Numbered from the stretch's first letter, positions 16,502 through 25,343 are shown. The stretch is DNA of 64,000 bases from Natrarchaeobius chitinivorans (GCF_003841505.1 NZ_REGA01000009.1:105194-169193), one strand, 5' to 3'. The notes: generated by a model from the sequence alone, not told the origin. Translations and numbers: made by a program.

Positions 16502-18154
16502 TTGTTACTCGCGTACGCCCGCGACCGCCGTCGGTTTCTCCTGTTCGGCCGGCCCCGTTCGGTCGATAACGCCACGCACCGTCACCGGGCGGAGGTGTTA
16601 CTCGAGTCGCTGTTGACGCTCGGACCGACGTTCATCAAACTCGGGCAGTTGCTCTCGGCCAGACCGGACGTGTTGCCGCCGGAGTACATCGACACCCTCT
16701 CGACGCTCCAGGACGAGGTGCCGCCGGCCGAGTGGCCGGCGGCGAAACGGGTGCTCGAGGAGGAACTGGGGCCCGTCGACGACCGCTTTGCGGCCTTCGA
16801 TACCGATCCGATCAGCGGCGCGAGCCTCGGCCAGGTGTACCGGGCCCGAATCGCCGAGGACCGCGCGCCGAACGGGACCTCCCTCGAGGATGACGGACCC
16901 CGAGACGTCGCGGTGAAGGTCAGACGACCGAACGTCGAGGAACTGGTCGAGGCCGACCTGCGTGTCATCCACTGGTCGCTGCCGATCTTGCTTTACTTCG
17001 TCGACGAATCCCGCTCGTTCTCGCTCGAGAACCTGGCGGAGGAGTTCTCGAAGACGATTCGCGAAGAGATGGACTACGTGCGCGAAGCCGAGATGCTGAC
17101 CGAGATCCGCTCGAACTTCGCCGACGACGACCGGTTTCTCATTCCCGAAGTCGTCGAGAGCCACTCCGGGCCGCGCGTGCTCACGATGGAGTACATCGAG
17201 GGGACGAAGATAAACGACGTCGAGGAACTCGAGCGACGGGGGATCGACCGGACGCAGGTGGCGGAGAACCTGGAGCGGTCGTACCTCCAGATGATCATCG
17301 ACGACGGCGTCTTCCACGCCGACCCTCACCCGGGTAACCTCGCGGTCACCGACGACGGCACGATCGTCTTCTACGACTTCGGGATGTCCGGTCGGGTCGA
17401 CGAGTTCGTCCAGGGGAAGATCGTCGAGTTCTACGTCGCGGTCGCAAACCAGGACATCGACGCGATCCTCGACGCCCTGATCGAGATCGGGACGCTCTCG
17501 CCCGAAGCGGATCGGGCCACGATGGCCGAGGTGATGGAGATCGCCATCCAGGACGCCCGCGGCGAGGACGTCGAACAGTACCGGGTCAACCAGATCGTCA
17601 GCCAGATCGAGGACTCGATCTACGTCTTTCCGTTTCGCCTGCCGAAGAACCTCGCGCTCGTCCTCCGGGTCGCCACCGTCGTCGAGGGAGTCTGTGTCAC
17701 CCTCGATCCGAATTTCGACTTCATCGCGACGGCAACCGACTATCTTACCGAACAGGGCTACCGCGAGGAGTCCATCAGACAGTACCTCTCGGAATCGGGC
17801 GAGAACCTCCGGCGGACGGGCGAGTCGCTGACCCGGATCGCCCCGAAAGCCGAACGTGCCCTCGATCGGCTCGACCGCGACGACCTTTACGTCCGCATCG
17901 GCGTCGAGGACTCGGAGAACGTCTTCGATAAACTCGCAAAGCGGCTGATCTACGGCATGTTGCTCACCATGTCGTTGTTCTCGATGGGGGTCCTCTACGC
18001 GCTCGAGGCTCCGCGGGCGGCGATCGTCGCGGCGGGCTTCTCGCTGGTGGTGACTGTCCTCCTCTACCGAAGCTTCCGGAAGCGCCGGACGACCCGCGTC
18101 AAACCACAGTTCACCCGGCAGAACCTCAGGCAGCGCCAGCGCGGCGACGACTGA
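16502..18154 (+). CDS. ABC1/AarF/UbiB atypical kinase-like protein
   Basis: About 550 residues. Motifs in order: PTFIKLGQLLSARPDVLPPEY (the KxGQ extension), GASLGQVYRA (the A-rich loop of the family), VAVKVRRPNV (the lysine), HADPHPGNLAV (catalytic loop) and FYDFGMSG (DFG). Two hydrophobic helices near the C-terminus (about 480-530) anchor it. Bacterial and eukaryotic relatives support quinone biosynthesis. The formal start is TTG 16502, but the same frame is open back to the Hsp20 stop and reads RLVSLRAYRRFVLVAWQFLP, which looks like the usual N-terminus. A CTG at 16445 may therefore be the real start. The stop TGA begins palindromic copy 3. Confidence 0.9.
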   Translation: MLLAYARDRRRFLLFGRPRSVDNATHRHRAEVLLESLLTLGPTFIKLGQLLSARPDVLPPEYIDTLSTLQDEVPPAEWPAAKRVLEEELGPVDDRFAAFDTDPISGASLGQVYRARIAEDRAPNGTSLEDDGPRDVAVKVRRPNVEELVEADLRVIHWSLPILLYFVDESRSFSLENLAEEFSKTIREEMDYVREAEMLTEIRSNFADDDRFLIPEVVESHSGPRVLTMEYIEGTKINDVEELERRGIDRTQVAENLERSYLQMIIDDGVFHADPHPGNLAVTDDGTIVFYDFGMSGRVDEFVQGKIVEFYVAVANQDIDAILDALIEIGTLSPEADRATMAEVMEIAIQDARGEDVEQYRVNQIVSQIEDSIYVFPFRLPKNLALVLRVATVVEGVCVTLDPNFDFIATATDYLTEQGYREESIRQYLSESGENLRRTGESLTRIAPKAERALDRLDRDDLYVRIGVEDSENVFDKLAKRLIYGMLLTMSLFSMGVLYALEAPRAAIVAAGFSLVVTVLLYRSFRKRRTTRVKPQFTRQNLRQRQRGDD

Positions 18155-18335
18155 TACGGTTTGCTATGACTTAGGGATTATCGTAGGAGTTCATAGTTTC
18201 CCGCTGAAGAACCGAGACACAGTGTCGAAGGTCCGGTTTCGAGACCTCCGGGAGGCTACGATAATCCCTAACTGATTGCCGGTCGATCGCCCACCGTTCT
18301 GCGATCGACCGGTAAAGACTCATAGCAGACCGTAT
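18152..18335. repeat. Palindromic 3'-end element, copy 3, interrupted by a MITE
   Basis: The left arm starts at the TGA stop of the ABC1 gene (TGATACGGTTTGCTATGACT). The right part resumes at 18274 (GATTGCCGGTCGATCGC), and its end is ACTCATAGCAGACCGTAT. Without the 99-bp insertion and its 3-bp duplication the element is about 82 bp and aligns with copy 1. The remainder of 18155-18466 shows no gene. Confidence 0.85.
18172..18270. mobile_element. 99-bp MITE with perfect 15-bp terminal inverted repeats
   Basis: Termini are TAGGGATTATCGTAG and its exact reverse complement CTACGATAATCCCTA. Flanking ACT on both sides (18169-18171 and 18271-18273) is a 3-bp target-site duplication. There is no open frame. 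It sits inside palindromic copy 3, so the host copy is older. Confidence 0.9.
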
Positions 18336-18466
18336 GATAGCGCTCCCGCCACCAACCGGCGTCTCCGGTCGGGAACGTCCCCTCTTCGGATCGGTTTTCG
18401 CGTTTCGCCCCCCGAACCAGCCTGGCTCCGATGAAACGTTTTGTCGCTGGCCCGCGAGGACGACGC

Positions 18467-19549
18467 ATGGAGTACGATCGGATCGCCGACCTGGCGCTCG
18501 AGGTCGAATCGGTTTCGACCGAACGGACCGCCCGCGAGACCTCGAGTGATTTCACGCGGGTGACGACTCGGATCAGCCTCGTCGGTCCCGGACGCGAATC
18601 GGTCGACGACCGACCGACGGGGATCGGCGAGGACGTCACCTACGACGCCGACGAACACGACGCGCTGGCGGAGACCGGCCTTCCCGACCTCACCGGCGCG
18701 TACGACCTCGAGTCGTTTTCGGCGCATCTGGACGACCTCGACCTCTTTCCGGCGGGCGAACCCGACCGCGAGGTCTTTCGTAACTACCGCCGGTGGGGCG
18801 TCGAGAGCGCGGCGCTCGACCTCGCGCTCCGGCAGGCGGGAACCGACCTTTCGAGTCGCCTCGAGCGCTCGCTCGAGCCGGTACGATTCGTCGCGAGCAC
18901 CCGTCTCGGCGACCCGCCGACGGTCGAGCGCCTCGAGGCGCTTTGCGAGCGCGTACCGGGCCTCGAGTTCAAGCTCGATCCGACGCCGTCCTGGGACGCG
19001 GAACTGATCGAGGAGATCCGCGAAACCGTCGATCCGTCGGCCGTCCGGATTCTGGACCTCAAGGGCCAGTACGAGGGAACCGACGTCGACGTTCCCGCCG
19101 ATCCCGACCTGTACGAACGCGTCCTCGAGGCGTTTCCCGAGGCGGTCCTCGAGGATCCGGCGCTCACCTCGGCGACCGAACCGCTGTTCGACGATCCGTC
19201 GATTCGAGAGCGGACCTCGTGGGACGCGCCGATCCACGGCCTCGAGGACGTCGAGGCGCTCCCGTGGGAGCCCGGCTGGCTCAATATCAAGCCGTCCCGG
19301 TTCGGCTCGCTCGAGTCGCTACTCGAGACGATCGCTTACTGCGACGAGCGGGGGATTCGCCTCTACGGCGGCGGCCAGTTCGAACTCGACGTCGGCCGCG
19401 GCCAGCTCCAGTTACTCGCCTCGCTTTGCTATCCCGACGGGCCGAACGACGTCGCACCGCGGGGGTACAACGACCCCGACGTCGGGAGCGGGTTGCCGGC
19501 GAGCCCGCTCGAGCCGCCAGCCGACCCCGTCGGTTTCCGGTGGAGATAA
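18467..19549 (+). CDS. Enolase-superfamily (mandelate racemase/MenC-like) protein
   Basis: 360 residues. The C-terminal barrel is recognisable: LEFKLDPTPSWDAELIEEIRE (strand with lysine), VRILDLKGQYEGTDVDV (Asp at a barrel strand end), AVLEDPALTSATEPL (the acidic ligand strand), GWLNIKPSRFGSLESLLETIAYC (the NIKP lysine region) and IRLYGGGQFELDVGRGQLQLLA. The N-terminal capping domain is divergent. A metal-dependent enolising enzyme is likely; the substrate is unknown. ATG 18467 is preferred over ATG 18431 because the intervening 12 residues look non-coding. Confidence 0.8.
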   Translation: MEYDRIADLALEVESVSTERTARETSSDFTRVTTRISLVGPGRESVDDRPTGIGEDVTYDADEHDALAETGLPDLTGAYDLESFSAHLDDLDLFPAGEPDREVFRNYRRWGVESAALDLALRQAGTDLSSRLERSLEPVRFVASTRLGDPPTVERLEALCERVPGLEFKLDPTPSWDAELIEEIRETVDPSAVRILDLKGQYEGTDVDVPADPDLYERVLEAFPEAVLEDPALTSATEPLFDDPSIRERTSWDAPIHGLEDVEALPWEPGWLNIKPSRFGSLESLLETIAYCDERGIRLYGGGQFELDVGRGQLQLLASLCYPDGPNDVAPRGYNDPDVGSGLPASPLEPPADPVGFRWR

Positions 19550-19611
19550 GCGGACGATACGTTCCGCCGTCCGTGATCTGCGGCCCACTCGCGAATCGGT
19601 CCCGTCTGCAC

Positions 19612-19639
19612 TGGTCGATCGGTACAGCAATCCGTATCA
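19612..19639. repeat. Half copy of the palindromic 3'-end element
   Basis: On the minus strand the TGA stop of the gene at 19637-20203 opens TGATACGGATTGCTGTACCG followed by ATCGACC, one arm of the element. The second arm is missing, or too diverged to see. Confidence 0.65.
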
Positions 19640-20203
19640 GTATCTCGTACACTCCGCCCACAACACCGACGGTCCGTCGGTCCGGTCGCCGCGTTTGATC
19701 TCGCGCTGGAGGTCGAACGCGCGGTAGCTCTCCTCTGTAACCAACCGCTCTACGAGTTCGGGCGGCACGGAGACGCGCCGACACTCCCCCTCGACGAACA
19801 GCCCGTCCGGACCGAAAGTGAACTCGACGTCGTAGTGGGCGACGCGTTCCTCGCGTTCGACGAGCGTCGGGTGGATCGCCTCGAGGGCGTCCGCGACGTA
19901 CTCGTAGATGAGATCCATTCCCGGCGCGTCGGTCGTCTCGAGGTCGATCCGGACGACTGGGATGTAGACCGGTTGGGAGTCGCCGCCGGCCGTCTCGACG
20001 CGGTCGACGACGGCGAGTTGCCTGACGCTCGGCGCGGTCTCGAGGTGTGAGGCCGTCCCGGGGGCGAGGGTGGTTCCGAGTCGCTCCTCGAGTTCGCGGG
20101 CGAGCGCACGTCGATTCCGCGTTCGCCACCGGCGCCGGCCTAACAGGGCGAGGGCGATCCCCCCGAGGAGCGCGACGGTCGCTCCGATCAATACCTCGGG
20201 CAT
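19637..20203 (-). CDS. Membrane-anchored protein of unknown function
   Basis: 188 residues from ATG 20203. One N-terminal transmembrane helix (PEVLIGATVALLGGIALALLG), a basic stop-transfer segment, then a soluble domain of alternating strands and helices with no recognised motif. A 7-residue longer start at 20224 is possible but less likely, because the helix normally begins close to the N-terminus. It is convergent with the enolase-superfamily gene. Confidence 0.72.
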   Translation of the reverse strand: MPEVLIGATVALLGGIALALLGRRRWRTRNRRALARELEERLGTTLAPGTASHLETAPSVRQLAVVDRVETAGGDSQPVYIPVVRIDLETTDAPGMDLIYEYVADALEAIHPTLVEREERVAHYDVEFTFGPDGLFVEGECRRVSVPPELVERLVTEESYRAFDLQREIKRGDRTDGPSVLWAECTRY

Positions 20204-20326
20204 CGGTGGCCGTTCGTCGCCCACGTATGTGACGGTTCCCCACTCGTACGACGCGCCGTCACTCGCCAGTACGACGCACCGTTACCCACTCGAGGGCCAG
20301 GTTTCGCTCCAGCCGCCATTCCAAAC

Positions 20327-20336
20327 GGTTTATGGC
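20327..20336 (+). promoter_or_regulatory. TATA box of the aIF5A-agmatinase operon
   Basis: GGTTTATGGC lies about 27-30 nt before the ATG at 20359, the normal box A spacing for a leaderless haloarchaeal transcript. Confidence 0.55.
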
Positions 20337-20358
20337 CGTCGGTTGATTACCCCGGGAC

Positions 20359-20733
20359 ATGGCGAAACAGCAGCAAGAAGTTCGCGATCTCCAGGAAGGA
20401 AGCTACGTAATGATCGACGACGCGGCCTGCAAGATCGACGCCTACTCGACGGCGAAACCGGGCAAACACGGCAGCGCGAAGGCTCGAGTGGAGGCCCGCG
20501 GCGTCTTCGACGGGAAAAAGCGGTCGTTCTCCCAGCCCGTCGACGCGAAGATCTGGGTTCCGATCATCGAACGCAAACAGGGCCAGGTCGTCTCCGTCGA
20601 CGGCAACGACATGCAGATCATGGACCTCGAGACCTACGAGACGATCACCATGCGCATCCCTGACGGGGAGGACGTCTCGCCGGACGACGAGATCGAGTTC
20701 CTCGAAATGGACGAACAGCGGAAGATCATCTGA
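20359..20733 (+). CDS. eif5A: Translation factor aIF5A
   Basis: 124 residues. The N-terminal SH3-like domain carries the loop [12 protein letters not shown], in which Lys36 is the expected deoxyhypusine/hypusine site. The C-terminal OB fold ends with [13 protein letters not shown]. The factor rescues ribosomes stalled at proline-rich stretches and assists elongation and termination. Its stop overlaps the agmatinase start by one base, which fits the known link between agmatine metabolism and aIF5A modification in haloarchaea. Confidence 0.97.
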   Translation: MAKQQQEVRDLQEGSYVMIDDAACKIDAYSTAKPGKHGSAKARVEARGVFDGKKRSFSQPVDAKIWVPIIERKQGQVVSVDGNDMQIMDLETYETITMRIPDGEDVSPDDEIEFLEMDEQRKII

Positions 20734-21623
20734 TGTTTCCCGGGGCGACCGACGAGCGCGAGGTGACCGACACCGCAACCGGAACCGACCGCAATGTGGA
20801 CACCGATACGGGCGGGGAGGAACCTGCCCGTGGAGGCGCGAACTTCGTGGTCGTCGGTGCGCCCCTGGACGTATCGACGACCTTTCAGCCGGGGACCCGC
20901 TTCGGTCCTCGACGCATCAGAACGTTTGCGGAGACGTTCGACGACTACGACCGCCGAACCGGCCAGTACTTTTCGGAACTCGGCGTCGTCGACCACGGCG
21001 ACGTCCGCGCGTGGGACGCCGTTCCCGGCTACCTCGAGTGGCTCGAGGGGACGCTTCGCGACGTCGTCTGGGACGACGCCGTCCCCCTCGTGATGGGCGG
21101 GGAACACACCGTCTCGCTCGCCGGTGCGCGCGCGGCCGAACCCGACGCCTTCGTCTGTCTCGACGCACACCTCGATCTGCGCGAGGAGTACGACGGAAAC
21201 GACCTCTCTCACGCCTGCGTTACCAGACGGATTCTCGAACTCGAGGGCGTCGAGGAGGCCATCGTCCTCGGTGCGAGAACCGGTAGCGAAGCCGAGTGGG
21301 ACCGTGCGGACGAAGACGACGTGACCGTCGTCCCACCCGAGGAGGTCGCGGCGTTTTCGTTCCACGATCGACTCGAGGGACGGGACGTCTACCTGAGCGT
21401 CGACATCGACGGCGCGGATCCGGCGTACGCGCCGGGGACCGGAACGATGGAGCCGTTCGGACTCGAGCCACGAGAGATGCGCGACGTCGTCCGCGACGTC
21501 GCTTCGCACGCGTGTGCGTTCGACGTGGTCGAGGTGAACGACCGCGACGACGGACAGGCGGCCTCTCTCGCCGGAAAGTTGCTCCGCGAGTTCGTGTTCA
21601 GCGCGGCCGAGTCGTCGGTGTAG
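20733..21623 (+). CDS. speB: Agmatinase-type ureohydrolase
   Basis: 296 residues. Mn2+-binding signatures are complete: GGEHTVSLAGA, DAHLDLREEYDGNDLSHA (DAHxDxR and the SHA histidine), and VYLSVDIDGADPAYAPGTGT (SxDxDxxDPxxxPG). The first 40 residues are a low-complexity acidic extension. It hydrolyses agmatine, or an agmatinylated form of aIF5A, releasing urea. The coupling with aIF5A supports a role in hypusine-type modification, as proposed for Haloferax; that role is inference here. Confidence 0.93.
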   Translation: MFPGATDEREVTDTATGTDRNVDTDTGGEEPARGGANFVVVGAPLDVSTTFQPGTRFGPRRIRTFAETFDDYDRRTGQYFSELGVVDHGDVRAWDAVPGYLEWLEGTLRDVVWDDAVPLVMGGEHTVSLAGARAAEPDAFVCLDAHLDLREEYDGNDLSHACVTRRILELEGVEEAIVLGARTGSEAEWDRADEDDVTVVPPEEVAAFSFHDRLEGRDVYLSVDIDGADPAYAPGTGTMEPFGLEPREMRDVVRDVASHACAFDVVEVNDRDDGQAASLAGKLLREFVFSAAESSV

Positions 21624-21745
21624 CGACGCCCCGGGCGCTTTCGTGGCACGTCGTCGTTCCGTCACCCGTCGGGACAGTTCATATGTGTTGTAGGCCCAAC
21701 TAGTTTGGCTCAAAAGTTGCAACGCCCCTCGTCGTACGACCGGGT

Positions 21746-22093
21746 ATGTCATCGTACCAGACCCCCAATCTGGACCGAGACGCCGTCTACTCGATCATGG
21801 CAAACCGCCGCCGCAGGCGCGTGCTCTCCCGATTGGACGAAAACGAGCGGATGACTGTTACCGAACTGACGGCGGAACTGGCCGAATGCGAGAGTACGGC
21901 TACGGATCGAACCGGAACTTCCACCGAGTATCGGAACGTCCGAATCTCACTCGTTCACAATCACCTTCCCCGACTCGCCGACCACGGTATCGTCGAGTGG
22001 GAACCCCACGAAGACGACGCGGTCGTGGCCGCGGCGTTCGACGAACACCCGGTACTGGAAACCGAACTCGAGTTCCTCCACGACACCGGCTGA
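21746..22093 (+). CDS. Winged-helix DNA-binding protein (DUF7344-type)
   Basis: 115 residues. The short N-terminal tail is followed by DAVYSIMANRRRRRVLSRL, MTVTELTAELAE, and NVRISLVHNHLPRLADHGIVEWE, the helix-turn-helix plus wing seen in many small haloarchaeal regulators. It stands alone, and its targets are unknown. ATG 21746 follows an AT-containing stretch (CTCAAAAGTT) about 30 nt upstream that may be the promoter. Confidence 0.82.
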   Translation: MSSYQTPNLDRDAVYSIMANRRRRRVLSRLDENERMTVTELTAELAECESTATDRTGTSTEYRNVRISLVHNHLPRLADHGIVEWEPHEDDAVVAAAFDEHPVLETELEFLHDTG

Positions 22094-22178
22094 CCGTCCC
22101 GTCGACTCCGTTCGAACGTTCCGCAGGTACCGTCCGAGCGTCCTGCCGGGGTCGGTTGACCCGTCCGTCGGCTCCCGA

Positions 22179-23090
22179 TCAGATCGGCGAGGACAGGTAC
22201 GACTTCGGAACCGTGTTCCGGACCGTTACGAGCGGGTCGACGACCTGACTGATCTCCAGTCCGCCGACCAGACTCGAGAACGCGTACGCTTCCGTCGGAT
22301 CGAACCCGTGTTCGGCCGCAAGCAACTCGATCGCGTCCATGTTCGCGCGTTCGCAGGCCTCCTCGAGCGTCTCCGCGCTCGCGACGGTCTTCCAGGCGTC
22401 GGGCGTCTCGATCAGCGGCCGCTCGAGGGGGCTCGCGGGGTCGTCGATCACCTCGAGCGTGACGTCGATCTCGGTGTCAATCTCCGAACCCGTTCCGCAC
22501 ATCTCGCCGTCGGCCATCGCGGCCTTGCAATCGCCCATCGCGAGCATCGCGCCGGGCTGGAACACCGGGAAGTAGATCGTATTTCCGCCGGTGACGTCGG
22601 TCGTATCCAGGTTCCCGCCGTGATCGTGGGGAACGAGGGTCGTGTACGACTCGCCGGCCGTCGCGACGCCGATCGTTCCGATCACGGGATCGACCGGGAC
22701 CTCGAGGTCGTCGAAACGGACCGAGGTCCTGTCGTCTCCGACCGGCGTCAGTTTCGTCCAGGGGGCATCGATCTCGTCGTATCCGTCGAGCAAGCCGAAC
22801 CCGTCGATCGTGATCACCCGCCCGTGTTCCTCCGCTAGCCGAATCTCCTCGATCTCGACGGCGAGCACGTCGCCCGGTTCGGCCCCCTCGACTTCGATCG
22901 GTCCCGTCGCGGCGTTTACCTCTTCGGGAACGGCCTCGATCACGTCCGACTCCGACTGGACGGCGCCGTCTAAGCTGTCCCGCGTTTCGATCGTCAACTC
23001 CGCTCCCGGTTCGACCGTGGCGATTCCCTCGAGACCCGGCGTGAACTCGTATATCGCTCCCTCTTCGTGGCTCACTGTTCGGCGCGACAT
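22179..23090 (-). CDS. Acetamidase/formamidase family protein
   Basis: 303 residues of the FmdA_AmdA family, amide hydrolases releasing ammonia. Signatures: LVPHDHGGNLDTTDV (metal and substrate loop), GGNTIYFPVFQPGAMLAMGDCKAAMADGE (the conserved GD-x-x-A-x-x-x-GE region) and the C-terminal AYAFSSLVGGLEISQVVD. Length is typical of the archaeal members. A single-gene transcript facing the winged-helix gene. Confidence 0.92.
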   Translation of the reverse strand: MSRRTVSHEEGAIYEFTPGLEGIATVEPGAELTIETRDSLDGAVQSESDVIEAVPEEVNAATGPIEVEGAEPGDVLAVEIEEIRLAEEHGRVITIDGFGLLDGYDEIDAPWTKLTPVGDDRTSVRFDDLEVPVDPVIGTIGVATAGESYTTLVPHDHGGNLDTTDVTGGNTIYFPVFQPGAMLAMGDCKAAMADGEMCGTGSEIDTEIDVTLEVIDDPASPLERPLIETPDAWKTVASAETLEEACERANMDAIELLAAEHGFDPTEAYAFSSLVGGLEISQVVDPLVTVRNTVPKSYLSSPI

Positions 23091-23130
23091 ACCCGCCGGT
23101 TCGTGCCGGAGGACGGTAAATCGTCCTCCC

Positions 23131-23215
23131 GAGTGGCGGGGACGAACTGGGCCGGCCCGGAGTGATTGGGACGAACTGGGCCGGCCCCGAGTGATGCGGA
23201 CGAACCGGGCCGGGA
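23131..23215 (+). repeat. Three tandem 28-29 bp units upstream of the Nif3 gene
   Basis: GACGAACTGGGCCGGCC at 23141 recurs at 23170 and, as GACGAACCGGGCCGGG, near 23198. They lie in the intergenic DNA between divergent genes and could be repeat expansion or operator sites. Confidence 0.75.
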
Positions 23216-23285
23216 AGCGTCTCCGGAGTGCTCGAGTCGGCTCCGGATCGAAAGGTTACAAGCCGTCGGCGGCCGATCCGGTCGT

Positions 23286-24053
23286 ATGGAACTCTCGGAG
23301 TTCGTCGACCGGTTCGACGAGGAACTGCGCCACGACGACTACGCGGACCTGGATGCCAGCGCGAACGGACTACAGATCGGGCCGGAGACGGCTCACGTCG
23401 ATCGAGTCGCGTTCGCCGTCGACGGCGTCCGCGAGACGTTCGAGCGGGCGGTCGACGCCGACGCGGACGTCCTCGTCACCCACCACGGCATCTCCTGGGG
23501 CGGGTTCGACCGCGTCGCCGGCCGCACCTACGACCGCGTCGAGACGCTGATCGACGGCGACGTCGCGCTGTACGTCTCTCACCTCCCGCTCGACGGCCAC
23601 CAGGAACTCGGCAACGCGGCCGGCGTCGCCGACGTCCTCGACCTCGAGGAGCGGTCTCCCTTCGGCGAACTCGGTCCGGAGTACATCGGCCAGCGCGGGA
23701 CCGCACCCGACGGATACGCCCCGGACGAACTGCGCGACCGCCTCGAGTCGTCTCTCGAGACCGGCGGCGAACCGGTCCGACACCTTGCGTTCGGTCCCGA
23801 CGAGATCGAAGACGTCGCGATCGTCACCGGCAGCGGCACCGACTGGCTCGAGGAGGCCGCGGCCGCCGACGCGGACGCGCTCGTCACCGGGGAAGGGAAA
23901 GGGAAGGCGTATCACGAGGCCAGGGAAGCGGGTGTTCACGTGTTCCTCGCTGGTCACTACGCGACCGAGACGTTCGGTGTTCGGTCGCTCCAGGAACGCG
24001 CCGAGGAGTGGGGCCTCGAGACGACTTACTTCGAGGTCCCGACGGGTCTGTAG
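23286..24053 (+). CDS. Nif3-like dinuclear metal centre protein (DUF34)
   Basis: 255 residues. Metal-ligand motifs are present: DASANGLQIGPE near the N-terminus, VLVTHHGISWGG (the HH pair), YVSHLPLDGH, and FLAGHYATETFGVRSLQERAEEW (histidine and glutamate near the C-terminus). Members are conserved in all domains and often annotated as GTP cyclohydrolase I type 2, but the biochemical role is not settled. ATG 23286 gives the canonical N-terminus MELSEFVDRFD. Confidence 0.92.
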   Translation: MELSEFVDRFDEELRHDDYADLDASANGLQIGPETAHVDRVAFAVDGVRETFERAVDADADVLVTHHGISWGGFDRVAGRTYDRVETLIDGDVALYVSHLPLDGHQELGNAAGVADVLDLEERSPFGELGPEYIGQRGTAPDGYAPDELRDRLESSLETGGEPVRHLAFGPDEIEDVAIVTGSGTDWLEEAAAADADALVTGEGKGKAYHEAREAGVHVFLAGHYATETFGVRSLQERAEEWGLETTYFEVPTGL

Positions 24054-24184
24054 CCGTCTGGACTGACTATAATTAAATTGACATATGTGGCGCGCCTGGA
24101 CGGACTGAAGCGCAATCGAACGGACTGAACGCGGTTTCTCCGAGCGAGGCACACGACGGGGGTCGCCATCGAGTACGCTCTGTC

Positions 24185-24685
24185 TCAGGAGAGGCCGAGT
24201 AGCGACAGGCCGAGTACCGATCCGACGACGATGACGACCGTCCACGCGGCAATTCCGACCGTCATCCACGCGGCGACGTCCCGGCTTCGACTGCCCGCGA
24301 GCAACGCGACGACCGCCGCGACGTGGACGCCGGTGAGTACCGGCCCGCCGAAGGAAATCCCCGGAAGCCCGTATCGATCCCAGAGCCGGCGGGCCCGCGC
24401 GTACCGATCGTTCGATTCCGTCGTCGTCTCGCCGCGTCTGGCTCGCCACCACGCCGAGAGCCGCCGGTGAAATGCCACGAGTCCGTAGACGGAGAGTGTG
24501 TTTCCGGCGAACGCGACGATCCCCGTCGCGATCGGATCAAGTCCGAGCCCGATCGCGATCGGGACGACGACGAGCACCTCGATCACCGGAATCGCCGCGA
24601 AGACGAACACCAGCACGTACTGGAGAACTCCCGTCGCGTCCTCGAGAGTCGCGCCGACATCGACCATCAGTTGCGCGATCGCCAT
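24185..24685 (-). CDS. Small multidrug-export-like membrane protein (COG2426 type)
   Basis: 166 residues with about four hydrophobic helices. The motif IPVIEVLVVVPIAIGLGLDPI followed by FAGNTLSVYGLVAF, and later YGLPGISFGGPVLTGVHVAA, matches the family annotated as putative small multi-drug export proteins. Transport activity is an annotation by homology; the substrate is unknown. Confidence 0.8.
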   Translation of the reverse strand: MAIAQLMVDVGATLEDATGVLQYVLVFVFAAIPVIEVLVVVPIAIGLGLDPIATGIVAFAGNTLSVYGLVAFHRRLSAWWRARRGETTTESNDRYARARRLWDRYGLPGISFGGPVLTGVHVAAVVALLAGSRSRDVAAWMTVGIAAWTVVIVVGSVLGLSLLGLS

Positions 24686-24765
24686 CGCTCATCTACCTCC
24701 CGGCCGGACGACGGCCGTCGAATCCGCGGCGGCCGTCTCACGTCGGGTCCGTCTCGCGGTCATCG

Positions 24766-25149
24766 TCAGTACGTCCGATACGTCGCCGATCCGACGTCGA
24801 TTCGGACCAGCGTGTTCTCGGTGTAGGCTTCCGGCCGGACGTCGTACTTCTCGTTGATTCGTCGTCGGGCCTCGGCGGTCTCGTCTTCGTCTTCGACGAC
24901 CGTCGCCGTCCCGAGCAACGTCACCATCCAGCGGGTGTCGCCGCCCTCGTCCGCCTGAATCGAGAGCGAAACCCGTGGGTTCTCCCGAATGTTGGCGAGC
25001 TTTCGCCCCGTCGTGACGATTTCGACTGTCCCATCCTCGTACCGATACCAGACCGGCGCGACGTGGGGTCGCCCTTCGCGGCAGGTCCCGAGGTGAGCCA
25101 TCACCCGCTCGCTCTCGAGCAGTCGTTCGGCCTCGTCTGGAACTGTCAC
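24766..25149 (-). CDS. Pyridoxamine 5'-phosphate oxidase-like flavin-binding protein
   Basis: 127 residues with the split-barrel fold. LGTCREGRPHVAPVWYRYEDGTVEIVT gives the first strands, GRKLANIRENPRVSLSI the phosphate-contacting segment, and ARRRINEKYDVRPEAYTENTLVRIDVG the end. Members bind FMN or F420 and reduce or oxidise small molecules. The substrate cannot be told from the sequence. Confidence 0.87.
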   Translation of the reverse strand: MTVPDEAERLLESERVMAHLGTCREGRPHVAPVWYRYEDGTVEIVTTGRKLANIRENPRVSLSIQADEGGDTRWMVTLLGTATVVEDEDETAEARRRINEKYDVRPEAYTENTLVRIDVGSATYRTY

Positions 25150-25223
25150 GGTCTCTTCTCGACGCCGACGAGCAAAAGCGATTGTCGTTTCCGTTCGCTC
25201 CCGCTGGCTATCGATCCCGTACC

Positions 25224-25336
25224 GTATACTGTCGGCGGGCAGTCAGTTCGGCGCCGGTCCTGACTTCGCGGCCGTCGCCATCGGTGACTGCCCCAGGAGG
25301 GCGACGATCCTCGAATAGGTCCGTCCAACAGTATAT
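25224..25336. mobile_element. Inverted-repeat element, 113 bp (copy 1 of 2)
   Basis: Left terminus GTATACTGTCGGCGGGC, right terminus complement ATATACTGTTGGACGGACC. A diverged partner of 112 bp is at 47774-47885, and both sit immediately after the stop of a minus-strand gene. No coding capacity, so either a MITE or a structured 3' element. Confidence 0.55.
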
Positions 25337-25343
25337 CGTCCCG

